Positions 9,298 through 18,885 of a DNA stretch of 64,000 nucleotides are shown here, piece by piece. The translations under genes and the position numbers were made by a program. Within the stretch, counting starts at the first letter, position 1; every line of letters begins with the position of its first letter. The DNA is from Elusimicrobiota bacterium (GTDB lineage Bacteria; Elusimicrobiota; Elusimicrobia; FEN-1173), in assembly GCA_016721625.1 (NCBI GenBank), contig JADKHR010000001.1, positions 1,488,001-1,552,000 on the forward strand, read 5' to 3'. Under the pieces are notes generated by a model. It saw nothing but the letters and a program-made list of their open reading frames with translations, did no database searches and was not told where the DNA came from.

Positions 9298-12200
9298 AAC
9301 ACGCTCTCCTTTTCCGAATAACGTTCCAAAACCATCGGTTGCCCACCGAGCGTAAGAACAAAATCCTGATAATTTGACTTGGGACGAAGGAGGGGCATTA
9401 TTTCCCGCACAGGAATGTGGTGAGAATAAAGATGGTTCTGAACCTCCGCATGAAATAGGGCCTGCGCCATGTCGGCGCCCCCGTTTCGCAAAACATATTG
9501 ATTTCCTTCTCGAGTTTTTATGAGGAGAGAGGGCTCGTCCCCCGCCAAAGGGCTCATGGAAATGACGTGCACAATTCCATACTCCCGCTGAAGGATCTCG
9601 GTCAATAGGGCAAGTCGAGTGGCCAGGGTGTATCCCCCCACTTCTTTGAGCGCCTGGGCGTAGGGGACCCACCGAAACCCTATCGATTCAAAATTCAGGT
9701 TTATATCAGGCTCCTTCACAGAACCAAGGTCAATAATCGCCACCTGTACCGACCGATATTGGATCTCTCCATTGGGTTTTTGGATGCGGTGAACAAAAAG
9801 CGGGTGTTCCTCCCCTTCCGTGAGGAAAGTGGCTTGGCCCAGATCCTTCCAGTCCGGCCCCAGCTCTTGGAACAATTCCCTTCTCAGAGCCGCGATGCGC
9901 GTTTCGTCCCCCTCGGCGCTCCCCCCCGGGCCCTCCCACCCGCCGCTCCGGTTTTCCAATAAAAGATATTTTCCGTCCCACTTCACGAGGACCCGAACCG
10001 AAACCTCCCCCGCGACCCCGGTGGGACATTTATCCAACAGCTTAATCTCATACCCTTTTCCAGTGACTTCAGGGCCGGAAAAAGATTTCCGAACCGGAGG
10101 GGTCCGATCGACCACCAGTTGATAAAAATCCATCATTCCATGAACAACGGGCCCCAAAACTGAACCCGCGACGCCAGGCACGAAATAGAGAAGAAAGACG
10201 CCGAGCAGTCCAAGTTTTTGTCCTGGAGTCGGGGGAAGTTCGTGACGAAGCACCGCCACTTGTTTCATCAAAATAAAATGCGCCCCGGCGAAAACGGTTA
10301 AACCGATGGCAAAGACAACCCCCCAAAGAGGATCGTATCCCAACAAGGAAAATAGACTGCCATCGGTGTTCGAGGGATTTTCTGCCGCCCATTTCAATCC
10401 CAGCAATAAGGGAATTTCCACAGCCAAGCTCGCCATTCCCAGTCGCCGCGCCACCATCTCTTCCACGCCCCGCCATCGCGCCACCCAATAAGCCAAAGAG
10501 GCTGGGGCCGATTTTTTTGGAAAGGAGTAGGTCCCGTCCACCGAATGAACCAAGGGCTCGAAACGAACGTAGGCTTCTTGGTCATAAGAATCGGCACCGA
10601 CAAAATGGGCCAACCATTCCCGGGAGTGCCTGTCCAAGGTTCCCGACCTCTCGGTGGTGAAATTCGACTTGGGCCCGAGAGACAGAAGCGCGAGCACGGA
10701 TTCCCCGCCCATGGTTGTTTTTGGAATGTAACGAACGTAAATTCGAGAGTCCCCTATTCGCCCACGGTAAATTCTTGGGAAATGCCTCTTAAACTCGGCC
10801 CAGGAACCCGGGAGGAGACCGTTTTGAATTCCGTCCACGAACCGGCGAATGGACTCGACGCTTCTGGAACCAAGAGCGTCCCACTGGACTTTGGTCACCT
10901 GGGGTGAAATACAGATGTTGAGAGGTAAAGGCTCCGCGATTTGAACGGGTTCCCCTTTAAGGGCTAGGGGGAAACTCCTCCCCAGTTTATCCTCAAGATT
11001 TCGGATCACCGCTGGGGAAACCAAAAGGCGCCGACCGCCATCCGTCCCTGAATCAGCGAAGCGGTTGAGAACATCGACTTCGACCGGTTCAAGCCCGAAT
11101 AGGTCCGTGTTCTCCAAAACGAATTTGACAGGGAAAGGTTTTTGGGTCATCAAAAGACCGCGGGCTCCCGCCAAAGAATCATCGAGTTCGAATTCGGCTT
11201 CCGCCGGAAGAGCGTCCAGGAGAACTCCCTGGCTCCCCAATTCGAGAAAACCGCGAATGGCCGCCATCACCTGCGCGGGGTTGATTTGCCGTTGCAGTTC
11301 GTCCAGCCGGTTTCTGAAGATGGCCGCCGCGGCTTCCCGCCGAACCTCTTCCGCCAACGACATCAAATCCACTGAATCTTTGTTTCCTTTTATCTTCTTA
11401 TCTTGGAGTATTTTGCGCAGGTCCAATAACTGGGACGTTAAATTCGCGAAATTCCCGCCGGGATCCGACCCCGTGCATAAATCCTCCAAATCGGCGGCCA
11501 ATCGAAGAACCTTCTCGTTAAAAGCGGACACCTCCGGGGGAACAGGCGAGCTCCTTATGGATTTCGCGGTATCAGTCAGTCGAACCAAAAGAGACTGGAG
11601 CGCGGTGCTGATCCTCCTCCCACCCGACACCACCTTCCTTTTTCCAGGGTCGTTCTTGGGTTGTATTTTCGAAGGGGTAGCCAGGGTAAAGTTGGAGTAG
11701 AGGACATCCAACTCCTGCGGGGTGGGAGCCTTTCCATAGACCCGGAAGAATCGATCCTCAGGTGAAATAATGATCGAATCCCGAATCTCTTCTAAAACTC
11801 GAAGCAAGGTTCGGTAATCGCTCAGGTCCCCGCTGATCAATTGGTCGGTTAATTCAACCAACCCATCTTCCCGCAAGGACCCATCCGCATAGGCGGTCTG
11901 GATGTGGACGTGCCGTCCGATCAAATTCAACAAATAGGTTTGGCCTAGCACCGACTCAGGGTCTTCCCCCCGGGACAATTTCACCATTTGCATCGACCCA
12001 AACAAAACGGAAGTGACGATGGCGTGGGCGAACCATTGTTTTTTCTCATCCTCATGGAGAGGGCCCCCCTTCTTTGCGTTATTTCCCAGGAACCGCAACA
12101 ATTCAGCCAGGGTTTCCAGCCCTGCCGCCGCGTCCCAAGCGCCTTTGACGATCAATTCTTCTTTTTCAGTTTCGTCCATAAAAGAGAGGTTAAACTCCTT

Positions 12201-15200
12201 CACCAGCAAAGAACACTCTTCCCTCCATGCCCATTGAGGCGACCCCAATACCCCGAGGACGTCCCGAGAGGTGGTGTTTTCCAGGGCTTTGCCTAAAATC
12301 ACGGCGGAGTAGATCCGTTGTTTTTCCCTCACCAACAGTTCCCGAATAAGTTCCTCCATGTAGGCGTCCGAAAAAGCATGAACAGTGTCAACGGCCCGCT
12401 TGAAAAGAGATTGCCAGGAAAGGAGTAAACCTGTTTTGCCTTTCTCCATCAAAAGGGTCCAAATCATTCGGGTATAGGCTTGTATGCCCGCGGGGTCGAT
12501 CATCACAAAACCGGGGGCGCCGATGAAGGAAGGGAATGCGGTCTTATTTTGCACGGACGCGTCGCTGGAACCTTCCCCCACCCACACCGTAAAGCCGAAA
12601 TAATCCACGCGACGCCACCGATCTTGGTTGATCGTGGGAACCAATTTAGTTTTCCCCACCTCCCGGGCACACCACCCAGAGGGAATGTAAATGAACCGAA
12701 AAACTCGTCCCAGGAAGACGTCCCAGTCGTCCCCGTTCTCAACGGAATCCGCTTCCCTCCCCTTGTAGGTTTCGGCGAGCCGGGGGCTGATTGAAATGGC
12801 CTGCTTAAAGAGGGCGGCCCTTGAGATTTCGTATCTTTCCTGAAAGTGGCCGTCCTTCCTCCTTTCGTCCCGTTGTTTCATGGTTTTTAGAAGCAGGTGG
12901 TTGAAATCCCTTATTTGTTTTGCCCCACCCGATAGTTTTTGGGTCGACTCGAAGGGAACATCCAAAACCTCGCTGGGAAGCGCGTGTGCCATCCCTGGTC
13001 GGATCTCCGGAACGGGGGGCCCCCCTGGCGAAAAGACATCTGACGTGGCGGGGGCCTCAGGAACAAGAATGAGGTGTAAATAATGCGCGAGGGCATAAGT
13101 TCCAAACAGGGTCACGGGAAGGAACCACCAGGATAAGGTGAGGGAAAGAACGACGCCAACCCCAAACCCGATGTCGGAGGCCTGAGCGATTCGTTGCATT
13201 CCCATTAACCGGAGAGAGAGAATGCGGAGGTCGGTGTTCCCTCGGGCATGGTCCCGAAAGACGAACCGGGTCATTCCCCGAGCCCACCGCGTCGCGAGAA
13301 AATGGGGAAATTCCAAGACAATCGCCCGCCAGCGGGCCGAGAGTGGTATCGCGGGAGGGACGGACAACGTCCTTTCGAAATCGAACAAGAACTCTCCCCG
13401 TTCTCCGAAGACGGCCACCTCCTTTCCGTCGAGTCGAAGGAATAGTTTCCCCTTCCGGTAAACCAAGTGATCGGTGGCGACAGTCGGGTTGGCTCTTAAC
13501 CTCTCCAATTCCGCCTGAACCTGTCCGGAAACCCGCCCTTTCCCCAACCAAAGTTCCCGGGCCCAGGCCCAAAACCCCAACCGGAGTCGAACGGGTTCCG
13601 AAAAGGGATTTTGGGCTAGAAAAAGTTTTTCCCCTGAGAAAATCTTTTCCAGCGGCGCTTTCTCCTGTGTAAAAACGCTCAGATAGGCGGACCCCTGAAC
13701 GGCGTCTGCCTTCTCGATTTTCGGGACATAAGACACCACGGTCACGCCCTGGCGGGTCAGTTGTTCGGCCACCCCTTCGGCATGGTAGCCTCCCGTCACT
13801 AAGACCGCCACCGAGCCTTCCCCCGGCGGGGGGAGAGCGTTCATAAGATTTTCGGCCATGGCCCCGTCCCGCGCCTGGGCCTCTTGGTAAAAGGACTCAA
13901 AAGAGCGGCGGCCGGCGCTTCGGACGTTGGTGGACCCCTGGTATTCTTTCCATTCCGTTGGCGTGAGCGACAGTTCGATCAGCTTCCCCGTAAGCCAAGC
14001 CTGTCGTGAACCGACAATCAAGTTCTTTTCTTCCTGACTTCGGGCGAGCCCGTTGTAGATCTTTTTTTCTAACCCATCGATTTCTCCCAGGAGCCTTTCG
14101 GCGTTGATCCCATCGGCCAGGAGCACGTAACGAACATAGGCGTCCATGGTTGGGTAATCGGATAAAAAAATTCCTTTCCGGCCGCATATTTCCTTCAATG
14201 ACTCATAAAAATCGGCATAGCCTATTTGGCCGCAGCGGTAGGCCACGCTCTGGACCATGAGGTTCTGTCGCTCTTCCGGCGAAAGCCGTTGGGCCAAGTT
14301 TTCGATCATTTGACTTCGTTCCGATTCGACCTGGGAAAAATTCAATGTTCGCTCGATTCTGAGAGCCTCCGCGAAATGAGCCGTCGTCGTTGTTTGGGGT
14401 TCCCGAGGCGAACGGGCCAGGAGGATTTGGACATAGTCGCCCAAGGAGCTCCTTCCGGACCGATAGTCCTGGACCTGTTGATCAAACGCCCGCAAGGCGG
14501 GAGAGAAAACCGCTTTTTTCCGATCTTCCAATTCGGTTTGGCGGGCGTTTTGATCTCGGCGGCATTGGTCAACGAACGGCCTGGAATCAACGTAAGCCTT
14601 CACATTGGCCCGGTAGTGGGCGGGATCGTCGATTCCCAGGAACCGGGGAAGGATGGCGCGAGAGGTCAGAGCGGCGTGGACGGGACCGGATATTTTATTT
14701 TCTTTGAACAATTGATTTGCCGTTTTTTCAATGGAATCCGGTCGAGGGTAGGAGGCAAACGGTTGAAGCGGGAGATCTTCGGTGGATCCTTCAAGAGCCA
14801 CCAGGTTCACCCGGCCCGTCCCGATCAAGGCCCTCACCGATTCCCGAATGTTCCATTGGGCCTCGGCGTTCATATGGACATCCTGAATATGGATCACCAC
14901 GGGCCCATGGGCGGTGAGATGGGGAGGCAGGGATATCTTTCGGACCGTCCCATAGGCGGGAGAGAGGGCTTTTAATAGGGCTTCGTTATCTTTCAACAAT
15001 TTCCTGGGGAAGGTCCGAACAATGGAAGAAGGGAGCGTGAAACCGCCGCTTTGCAAGATTATTTCCGGAGGGGTTGGAAGGAGGAACCCCGAAGACGCGG
15101 ATCCATCGGGAAGCGAGGCGTAAAGCGGGGAGGATGGCCGCCGCGTGGCCCTCCGTCGATCCGCCCAGAAACCGCCTTCCGCTTGGTAGGCCCAAAGACA

Positions 15201-15290
15201 CTGGGTGCCAAAAACGGACAAGGACAGAACCATTGAAAGGCACTTAATGAAATGTCGTAGAGCGCTTTTCACGACCATAGTATAGGCCAT
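9039..15290 (-). CDS. Giant multi-domain exported/membrane protein, 5' part
   Basis: The true gene runs from about 15290 to 7114 and would encode about 2,725 residues. This frame is meaningful down to about 9298, and the last ~86 codons are out of frame. An N-terminal signal-like segment (KCLSMVLSLSVFGTQCLWA) is followed by a region with VIHIQDVHMNAEAQ and VLVTGGYHAEGVAEQL, resembling the Tiki/TraB-ChaN superfamily. Helical stretches and two clusters of membrane segments follow. A Nudix domain has the box GSAEGDETRIAALRRELFQ plus ELG near residue 1810, and the first half of an APH-like kinase domain (QYVLRNGGAD, PMVLERYSEKES) comes last. Giant proteins of this style are known in Omnitrophota. 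The start is uncertain, 15290 or 15278, because no ribosome site is clear. Confidence 0.72.
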   Translation of the reverse strand: MAYTMVVKSALRHFIKCLSMVLSLSVFGTQCLWAYQAEGGFWADRRRATRRPSSPLYASLPDGSASSGFLLPTPPEIILQSGGFTLPSSIVRTFPRKLLKDNEALLKALSPAYGTVRKISLPPHLTAHGPVVIHIQDVHMNAEAQWNIRESVRALIGTGRVNLVALEGSTEDLPLQPFASYPRPDSIEKTANQLFKENKISGPVHAALTSRAILPRFLGIDDPAHYRANVKAYVDSRPFVDQCRRDQNARQTELEDRKKAVFSPALRAFDQQVQDYRSGRSSLGDYVQILLARSPREPQTTTTAHFAEALRIERTLNFSQVESERSQMIENLAQRLSPEERQNLMVQSVAYRCGQIGYADFYESLKEICGRKGIFLSDYPTMDAYVRYVLLADGINAERLLGEIDGLEKKIYNGLARSQEEKNLIVGSRQAWLTGKLIELSLTPTEWKEYQGSTNVRSAGRRSFESFYQEAQARDGAMAENLMNALPPPGEGSVAVLVTGGYHAEGVAEQLTRQGVTVVSYVPKIEKADAVQGSAYLSVFTQEKAPLEKIFSGEKLFLAQNPFSEPVRLRLGFWAWARELWLGKGRVSGQVQAELERLRANPTVATDHLVYRKGKLFLRLDGKEVAVFGERGEFLFDFERTLSVPPAIPLSARWRAIVLEFPHFLATRWARGMTRFVFRDHARGNTDLRILSLRLMGMQRIAQASDIGFGVGVVLSLTLSWWFLPVTLFGTYALAHYLHLILVPEAPATSDVFSPGGPPVPEIRPGMAHALPSEVLDVPFESTQKLSGGAKQIRDFNHLLLKTMKQRDERRKDGHFQERYEISRAALFKQAISISPRLAETYKGREADSVENGDDWDVFLGRVFRFIYIPSGWCAREVGKTKLVPTINQDRWRRVDYFGFTVWVGEGSSDASVQNKTAFPSFIGAPGFVMIDPAGIQAYTRMIWTLLMEKGKTGLLLSWQSLFKRAVDTVHAFSDAYMEELIRELLVREKQRIYSAVILGKALENTTSRDVLGVLGSPQWAWREECSLLVKEFNLSFMDETEKEELIVKGAWDAAAGLETLAELLRFLGNNAKKGGPLHEDEKKQWFAHAIVTSVLFGSMQMVKLSRGEDPESVLGQTYLLNLIGRHVHIQTAYADGSLREDGLVELTDQLISGDLSDYRTLLRVLEEIRDSIIISPEDRFFRVYGKAPTPQELDVLYSNFTLATPSKIQPKNDPGKRKVVSGGRRISTALQSLLVRLTDTAKSIRSSPVPPEVSAFNEKVLRLAADLEDLCTGSDPGGNFANLTSQLLDLRKILQDKKIKGNKDSVDLMSLAEEVRREAAAAIFRNRLDELQRQINPAQVMAAIRGFLELGSQGVLLDALPAEAEFELDDSLAGARGLLMTQKPFPVKFVLENTDLFGLEPVEVDVLNRFADSGTDGGRRLLVSPAVIRNLEDKLGRSFPLALKGEPVQIAEPLPLNICISPQVTKVQWDALGSRSVESIRRFVDGIQNGLLPGSWAEFKRHFPRIYRGRIGDSRIYVRYIPKTTMGGESVLALLSLGPKSNFTTERSGTLDRHSREWLAHFVGADSYDQEAYVRFEPLVHSVDGTYSFPKKSAPASLAYWVARWRGVEEMVARRLGMASLAVEIPLLLGLKWAAENPSNTDGSLFSLLGYDPLWGVVFAIGLTVFAGAHFILMKQVAVLRHELPPTPGQKLGLLGVFLLYFVPGVAGSVLGPVVHGMMDFYQLVVDRTPPVRKSFSGPEVTGKGYEIKLLDKCPTGVAGEVSVRVLVKWDGKYLLLENRSGGWEGPGGSAEGDETRIAALRRELFQELGPDWKDLGQATFLTEGEEHPLFVHRIQKPNGEIQYRSVQVAIIDLGSVKEPDINLNFESIGFRWVPYAQALKEVGGYTLATRLALLTEILQREYGIVHVISMSPLAGDEPSLLIKTREGNQYVLRNGGADMAQALFHAEVQNHLYSHHIPVREIMPLLRPKSNYQDFVLTLGGQPMVLERYSEKESVLKRKRFRRSTFMPWVLWRPKYKWPSGILRRGSGSGPLHSLMTWKTRQSSWVSNFGMCDLNERKRGTWPWLISAHWIIPAKEIVAKN

Positions 15291-15352
15291 GAACCCGAAA
15301 GATCGCCTTGCGAAGTTGTAACGGATTTGTAACACACGGGCCCGCTAGAAGA

Positions 15353-15375
15353 CCCCTTGCCATGGGGCCAAGGGG
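15353..15375 (-). terminator. Weak hairpin after purD
   Basis: A 7-bp perfect stem (CCCCTTG/CAAGGGG) with a 9-base loop lies just past the purD stop, and on the minus strand it is followed by TCTTCT. It could be a weak terminator of the purine operon or simply a spacer palindrome. Confidence 0.35.
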
Positions 15376-15399
15376 CCAGGTCGAGCGATGGAGAGAATA

Positions 15400-16692
15400 T
15401 TACAAAGGAACGGCGTTAATACCCCGGGCGGCGATGTCGGTTCGGTAATGAACCCCGTCGAATTGTATTTTCTTGACGGCGCTGTAGACGCGGTCGCGGG
15501 CGGCGGGAAGGGTTTCCCCGAACCCCGTGACGGCTAAAACGCGGCCCCCCGCCGTCTTGAAGGGCTCGGAGCTGGACCGTTCCGTTCCGGAATGGAAAAC
15601 AAGGACGTTCGGTTCCTTGGAGGCCAGGTCCAGGCCGGTGATGAACTTCCCCTTCTCGTAGGGACCGGGATATCCGCCCGAGGCCATGACCACGGTTACA
15701 GCGGATCCTTTCTTTAAGCGGAGCGAGACGTCTTTGAGTCGGCCCTCGGCCGTTGCCAAAAATAGTTTCGCCCAGTCCGAACTCACCAGCGGGAGTAGGA
15801 CCTGGGTTTCGGGATCCCCGAACCGCACATTAAACTCCAGCACTTTGGGCCCCTCCGGGGTCAACATGATCCCGATGTAGATGACGCCGCGGTAGTCCAA
15901 GCCCTCCCGTCGCAGACCGTCGCTGAAACGGACCAAAATCTCTTTCTCAATCCTTGCCCAAAGCCCTTTGGACACCTGGGGCACGGGGCCATAGGCCCCC
16001 ATTCCCCCGGTGTTGGGTCCTTCATCTTTGTCGAACACGCGCTTATGGTCCTGGGTGGTGGGCAAGGGGAGGAACGTCTCCCCGTCCGTCAAAACCATGA
16101 CACTCAGTTCCTCGCCGACCATGGCCTCCTCAATGACGATCCGGTCCCCAGCCGGGCCGAAGGCCCGCTCGATCATGAGACGTTCCACCGCCGCCTGAAC
16201 TTCCTCGCGGGAGCGGCAGACCAGGACGCCTTTCCCCGCCGCCAACCCGTCCGCCTTCACCACGCGGTAGGACTCCGGCCACTTTTCCGATTGAACGAAC
16301 CCCAGCGCCTCGGCCGGGGTGTGAAACGACCGAAACCCCGCTGTCGGAATTCCGTGACGCGACATGAATTCCTTCGCGAACGTTTTGCTTCCTTCCAGTT
16401 GCGCAGCGGCCCGCCCGGGGCCGAACACCGGATGCCCGGCGGCGCGAAGGTCGTCGGCCAATCCCTCCACGAGGGGGCCTTCCGGACCGATCACGGTCAA
16501 GCCCACCGCTTTCGCCTCGATGAATTGCAGAAGCGCGCGGCCGTCCCGCACGTTCAGGTCCGAACACTCGGCCAGGCCGGCAATGCCCGCGTTCCCCGGC
16601 GCGCAAAAAACCTGGCGCACGGTGGGACTTCGGTGAAGCGCCCACACGATGGCGTGTTCCCGGCCCCCAGACCCGATCACCAAAACGTTCAT
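15400..16692 (-). CDS. purD: Phosphoribosylamine--glycine ligase
   Basis: PurD makes glycinamide ribonucleotide from phosphoribosylamine, glycine and ATP, the second step of purine synthesis. The 430-residue protein is full length. The N-terminal dinucleotide-like fold begins [14 protein letters not shown], and the ATP-grasp domain shows [33 protein letters not shown] and the grasp Asp/Glu residues. The ATG at 16692 overlaps the purF stop (ATGA), which fixes the start even though the frame stays open far upstream. It is the last gene of the purC-S-L-Q-F-D operon. Confidence 0.96.
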   Translation of the reverse strand: MNVLVIGSGGREHAIVWALHRSPTVRQVFCAPGNAGIAGLAECSDLNVRDGRALLQFIEAKAVGLTVIGPEGPLVEGLADDLRAAGHPVFGPGRAAAQLEGSKTFAKEFMSRHGIPTAGFRSFHTPAEALGFVQSEKWPESYRVVKADGLAAGKGVLVCRSREEVQAAVERLMIERAFGPAGDRIVIEEAMVGEELSVMVLTDGETFLPLPTTQDHKRVFDKDEGPNTGGMGAYGPVPQVSKGLWARIEKEILVRFSDGLRREGLDYRGVIYIGIMLTPEGPKVLEFNVRFGDPETQVLLPLVSSDWAKLFLATAEGRLKDVSLRLKKGSAVTVVMASGGYPGPYEKGKFITGLDLASKEPNVLVFHSGTERSSSEPFKTAGGRVLAVTGFGETLPAARDRVYSAVKKIQFDGVHYRTDIAARGINAVPL

Positions 16693-17518
16693 GGGACCCT
16701 CTCGGCGTCCGCCATGGGGATGGGGTAACGGGCGGTGAAACAGGCCGAACAAAAATCCCCCGGTTTTTTCCCGGCGGCCCGTAGCATCCCATCCAAACTG
16801 AGGTATTTCAGGCTGTCGGTGTTCAAATACTTCCGTATGCCATCGACGGACAATCGGGTGGCGATCAACTCGCGCGGCTCCGGGGTATCGATGCCGTAAA
16901 AACAAGATCCCATGATCGGGGGCGAACTGATGCGCATGTGAATTTCTTTCGCTCCGGCCCGCTTCAACATTCGGATCAGCTTGCGGCTCGTCGTCCCCCG
17001 CACGATGGAATCGTCCACCAAAACGACCCGCTTTCCTTTCAACGCTTCCACCACGGCGGCGTATTTCATTCGCGCCCCGAAATCGCGGATGGACTGTTTC
17101 GGCTCGATGAAGGTCCGTCCCTTGTAGTGGCTCCGGATGAGCCCCATTTCCAAGGGAAGTCCCGCCTCCTCCGCATAGCCCATGGCCGCGACGGAAGCCG
17201 AGTCCGGCACGGCGACCACAATATCCGCCTTGGCCGGAGCTTCCCGGGCCAGCTGGCGGCCAAGCTCCCGCCGCACCTCGTAAACGCTTTTTCCAAAGAT
17301 GTGGCTGTCGGGCCGGGCGAAATAGACATATTCGAAAACGCAATGGGCCTGGGTGGGGCGGCCATTTGCGCCACGGTCCGCACCCCGCGCTGATCGATGG
17401 CAATAATTTCTCCCGGGCGGACCTCGCGGGTCAGCTTGGCGTTCACGATATCGAAAGCGCAGGTTTCGGAAGCCACCACGTGGGACCCGTTCAGCCGCCC
17501 GATGTGCAGGGGCTGCAC
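16689..17518 (-). pseudogene. purF: Amidophosphoribosyltransferase, C-terminal part (amber and frameshift upstream)
   Basis: This is the rest of purF after the in-frame amber at 17522-17524. It opens [19 protein letters not shown] in the same frame as the N-terminal part. Near 17350-17360 the frame must shift by -1 to continue as [19 protein letters not shown] and then into the phosphoribosyltransferase domain with [16 protein letters not shown], the PRPP loop. Adding one C to the C-run at 17355-17358 (minus strand) restores [12 protein letters not shown]. The C-terminus includes [12 protein letters not shown], cysteines as in Fe-S type PurF. Because purF is essential for de novo purines and all its neighbours are intact, a sequencing error seems more likely than gene loss. 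Confidence 0.85.
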
Positions 17519-17521
17519 GCC

Positions 17522-18094
17522 CTAGGGGTCCCGCACGGCGAAAATCATTTTGGGCGTTTGGAGGACGATGGAGTAGGCGCCGGTGACCTGTCCGAAAGCG
17601 TCTTTCATGGCGTTCACCAAGTCCCGGGCCGGGGATTTGGCGATCAGATGGAGCACGACCTCCGTGTCCGAAGAGGTCTGGAAAATCGATCCCTGGGCCT
17701 CCAATTTTTTCCGAAGCGTTAAGGCATTCGTGAGGTTCCCGTTGTGCCCGATGGCCAGGGGGCCCCGGGCGGTCATCACCACAATGGGCTGGGCGTTCAA
17801 TAGCGAGGAGGCGCCCGCCGTGGCGTAACGAACGTGCCCGATGGCCATGCGCCCTTTCAGTTTGTCCAAGGCGGCCTGGTGGAACACATCCGCCACAAGC
17901 CCCATGGACACGTGGGTGAAAAACCGTTTTCCATCGGAACTCACGATTCCCGCGGACTCCTGGCCCCGGTGTTGCAACTGCTGAAGCCCAAGATAGGTGA
18001 GCCGCGCCGCTTCCCTGTTGTTGTAAATCCCAAAAACCCCGCACTCTTCGTGCATGACATCCAAGGGGTCACGCTGAATAAAAACCGGTTTCAT
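17522..18094 (-). pseudogene. purF: Amidophosphoribosyltransferase, N-terminal glutaminase part ending at in-frame amber
   Basis: PurF commits PRPP to purine synthesis using ammonia from glutamine. This part starts at the ATG at 18094 ([12 protein letters not shown]) and carries a short propeptide before the Ntn catalytic Cys in [12 protein letters not shown]. The glutaminase motifs [26 protein letters not shown] and [10 protein letters not shown] are all present. The reading stops at a TAG inside [18 protein letters not shown], exactly where the family has DPxG, and the next codons continue PurF in the same frame. CAG (Gln) to TAG is the simplest explanation. On the plus strand the restored sequence would be CCTGG, a CCWGG site. 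Confidence 0.88.
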
Positions 18095-18096
18095 AA

Positions 18097-18885
18097 TTAG
18101 TTCACCTGGGCCGCGTAACGGACCGCGTTTTTGAACAGTCGGAGACCTATGCCTTCTTTTGTCAATTTCAAGCGGGTCCATCGTGAGTTTTGGAACGGGA
18201 ATGAATTCCGTTCCGGGTGGGGCATGAGTCCCAAAATATTTCCGGCGGCGTTGGTGATGCCGGCCACGTCGCCCAGGGAACCGTTGGGGTTCGCGGGATA
18301 CGCGGGTTTCTGGCCCCCCTCCTCCACGTAACGAAAGATCACCTGCCCGTTTTTCTCCAACGCCTTAAAGATGGTCTTTGTCAGCGGGACGAACTTTCCT
18401 TCGCCATGGGCCACCGGGAGTGGGAAAACGTCGGGCAGACCTTTGGCCCAAAAACTTTTTTTGGAGCTCGTTTTCATGTAGACCCAGCGACATTCAAACC
18501 GGCCGGAATCATTGTCGGTGAGCGTCACCGTGGGGTTTCCGTCCCACACGTCATCGATTCCCGGAAGGAGGCCCGCTTTGACCAACACCTGAAACCCGTT
18601 GCAGATTCCGAGGAGGGGACGACCGAGCGAAAGATAATCCCCCAACTGCTCCCGCAAACGAAAAACCAATCGGTTGGCCAACACTTTCCCCGAAGCGATG
18701 TCGTCCCCGAAAGAGAACCCACCGGGAAACACCAAAATCCCGAAATCCCGAGGTTTCACTTCCCCGCGCAGTAAAGCGTTCACATGGACCCGCTCCGGAA
18801 CGGCGCCCGCCGCTTCCAACGCCCAAGCCGTCTCCACATCACAATTCGTCCCTGGAGCCCGAAGAACCAACGCTCTGACCGTCAT
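18097..18885 (-). CDS. purQ: FGAM synthase glutaminase subunit PurQ
   Basis: PurQ is the glutamine amidotransferase subunit that feeds ammonia to PurL for formylglycinamidine ribonucleotide synthesis. The 262-residue protein shows the class I triad: the nucleophile Cys95 in LGICNGFQVL, and His/Glu in GLMPHPERN near the C-terminus. The N-terminal GTNCDVETAWA and VFPGGFSFGDDI are typical PurQ features. It starts at ATG 18885, overlapping the purL stop as ATGA, so the two subunits are probably translationally coupled. Length is at the upper end for stand-alone PurQ (220-270). Confidence 0.95.
   Translation of the reverse strand: MTVRALVLRAPGTNCDVETAWALEAAGAVPERVHVNALLRGEVKPRDFGILVFPGGFSFGDDIASGKVLANRLVFRLREQLGDYLSLGRPLLGICNGFQVLVKAGLLPGIDDVWDGNPTVTLTDNDSGRFECRWVYMKTSSKKSFWAKGLPDVFPLPVAHGEGKFVPLTKTIFKALEKNGQVIFRYVEEGGQKPAYPANPNGSLGDVAGITNAAGNILGLMPHPERNSFPFQNSRWTRLKLTKEGIGLRLFKNAVRYAAQVN

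Noticed and set aside
17522..17524. Amber codon recoding (pyrrolysine or Gln suppressor)
   Set aside because: Other genes in the window, such as the giant gene and the 57-aa gene, end in TAG normally, and no Pyl genes are seen. Error or mutation is simpler.
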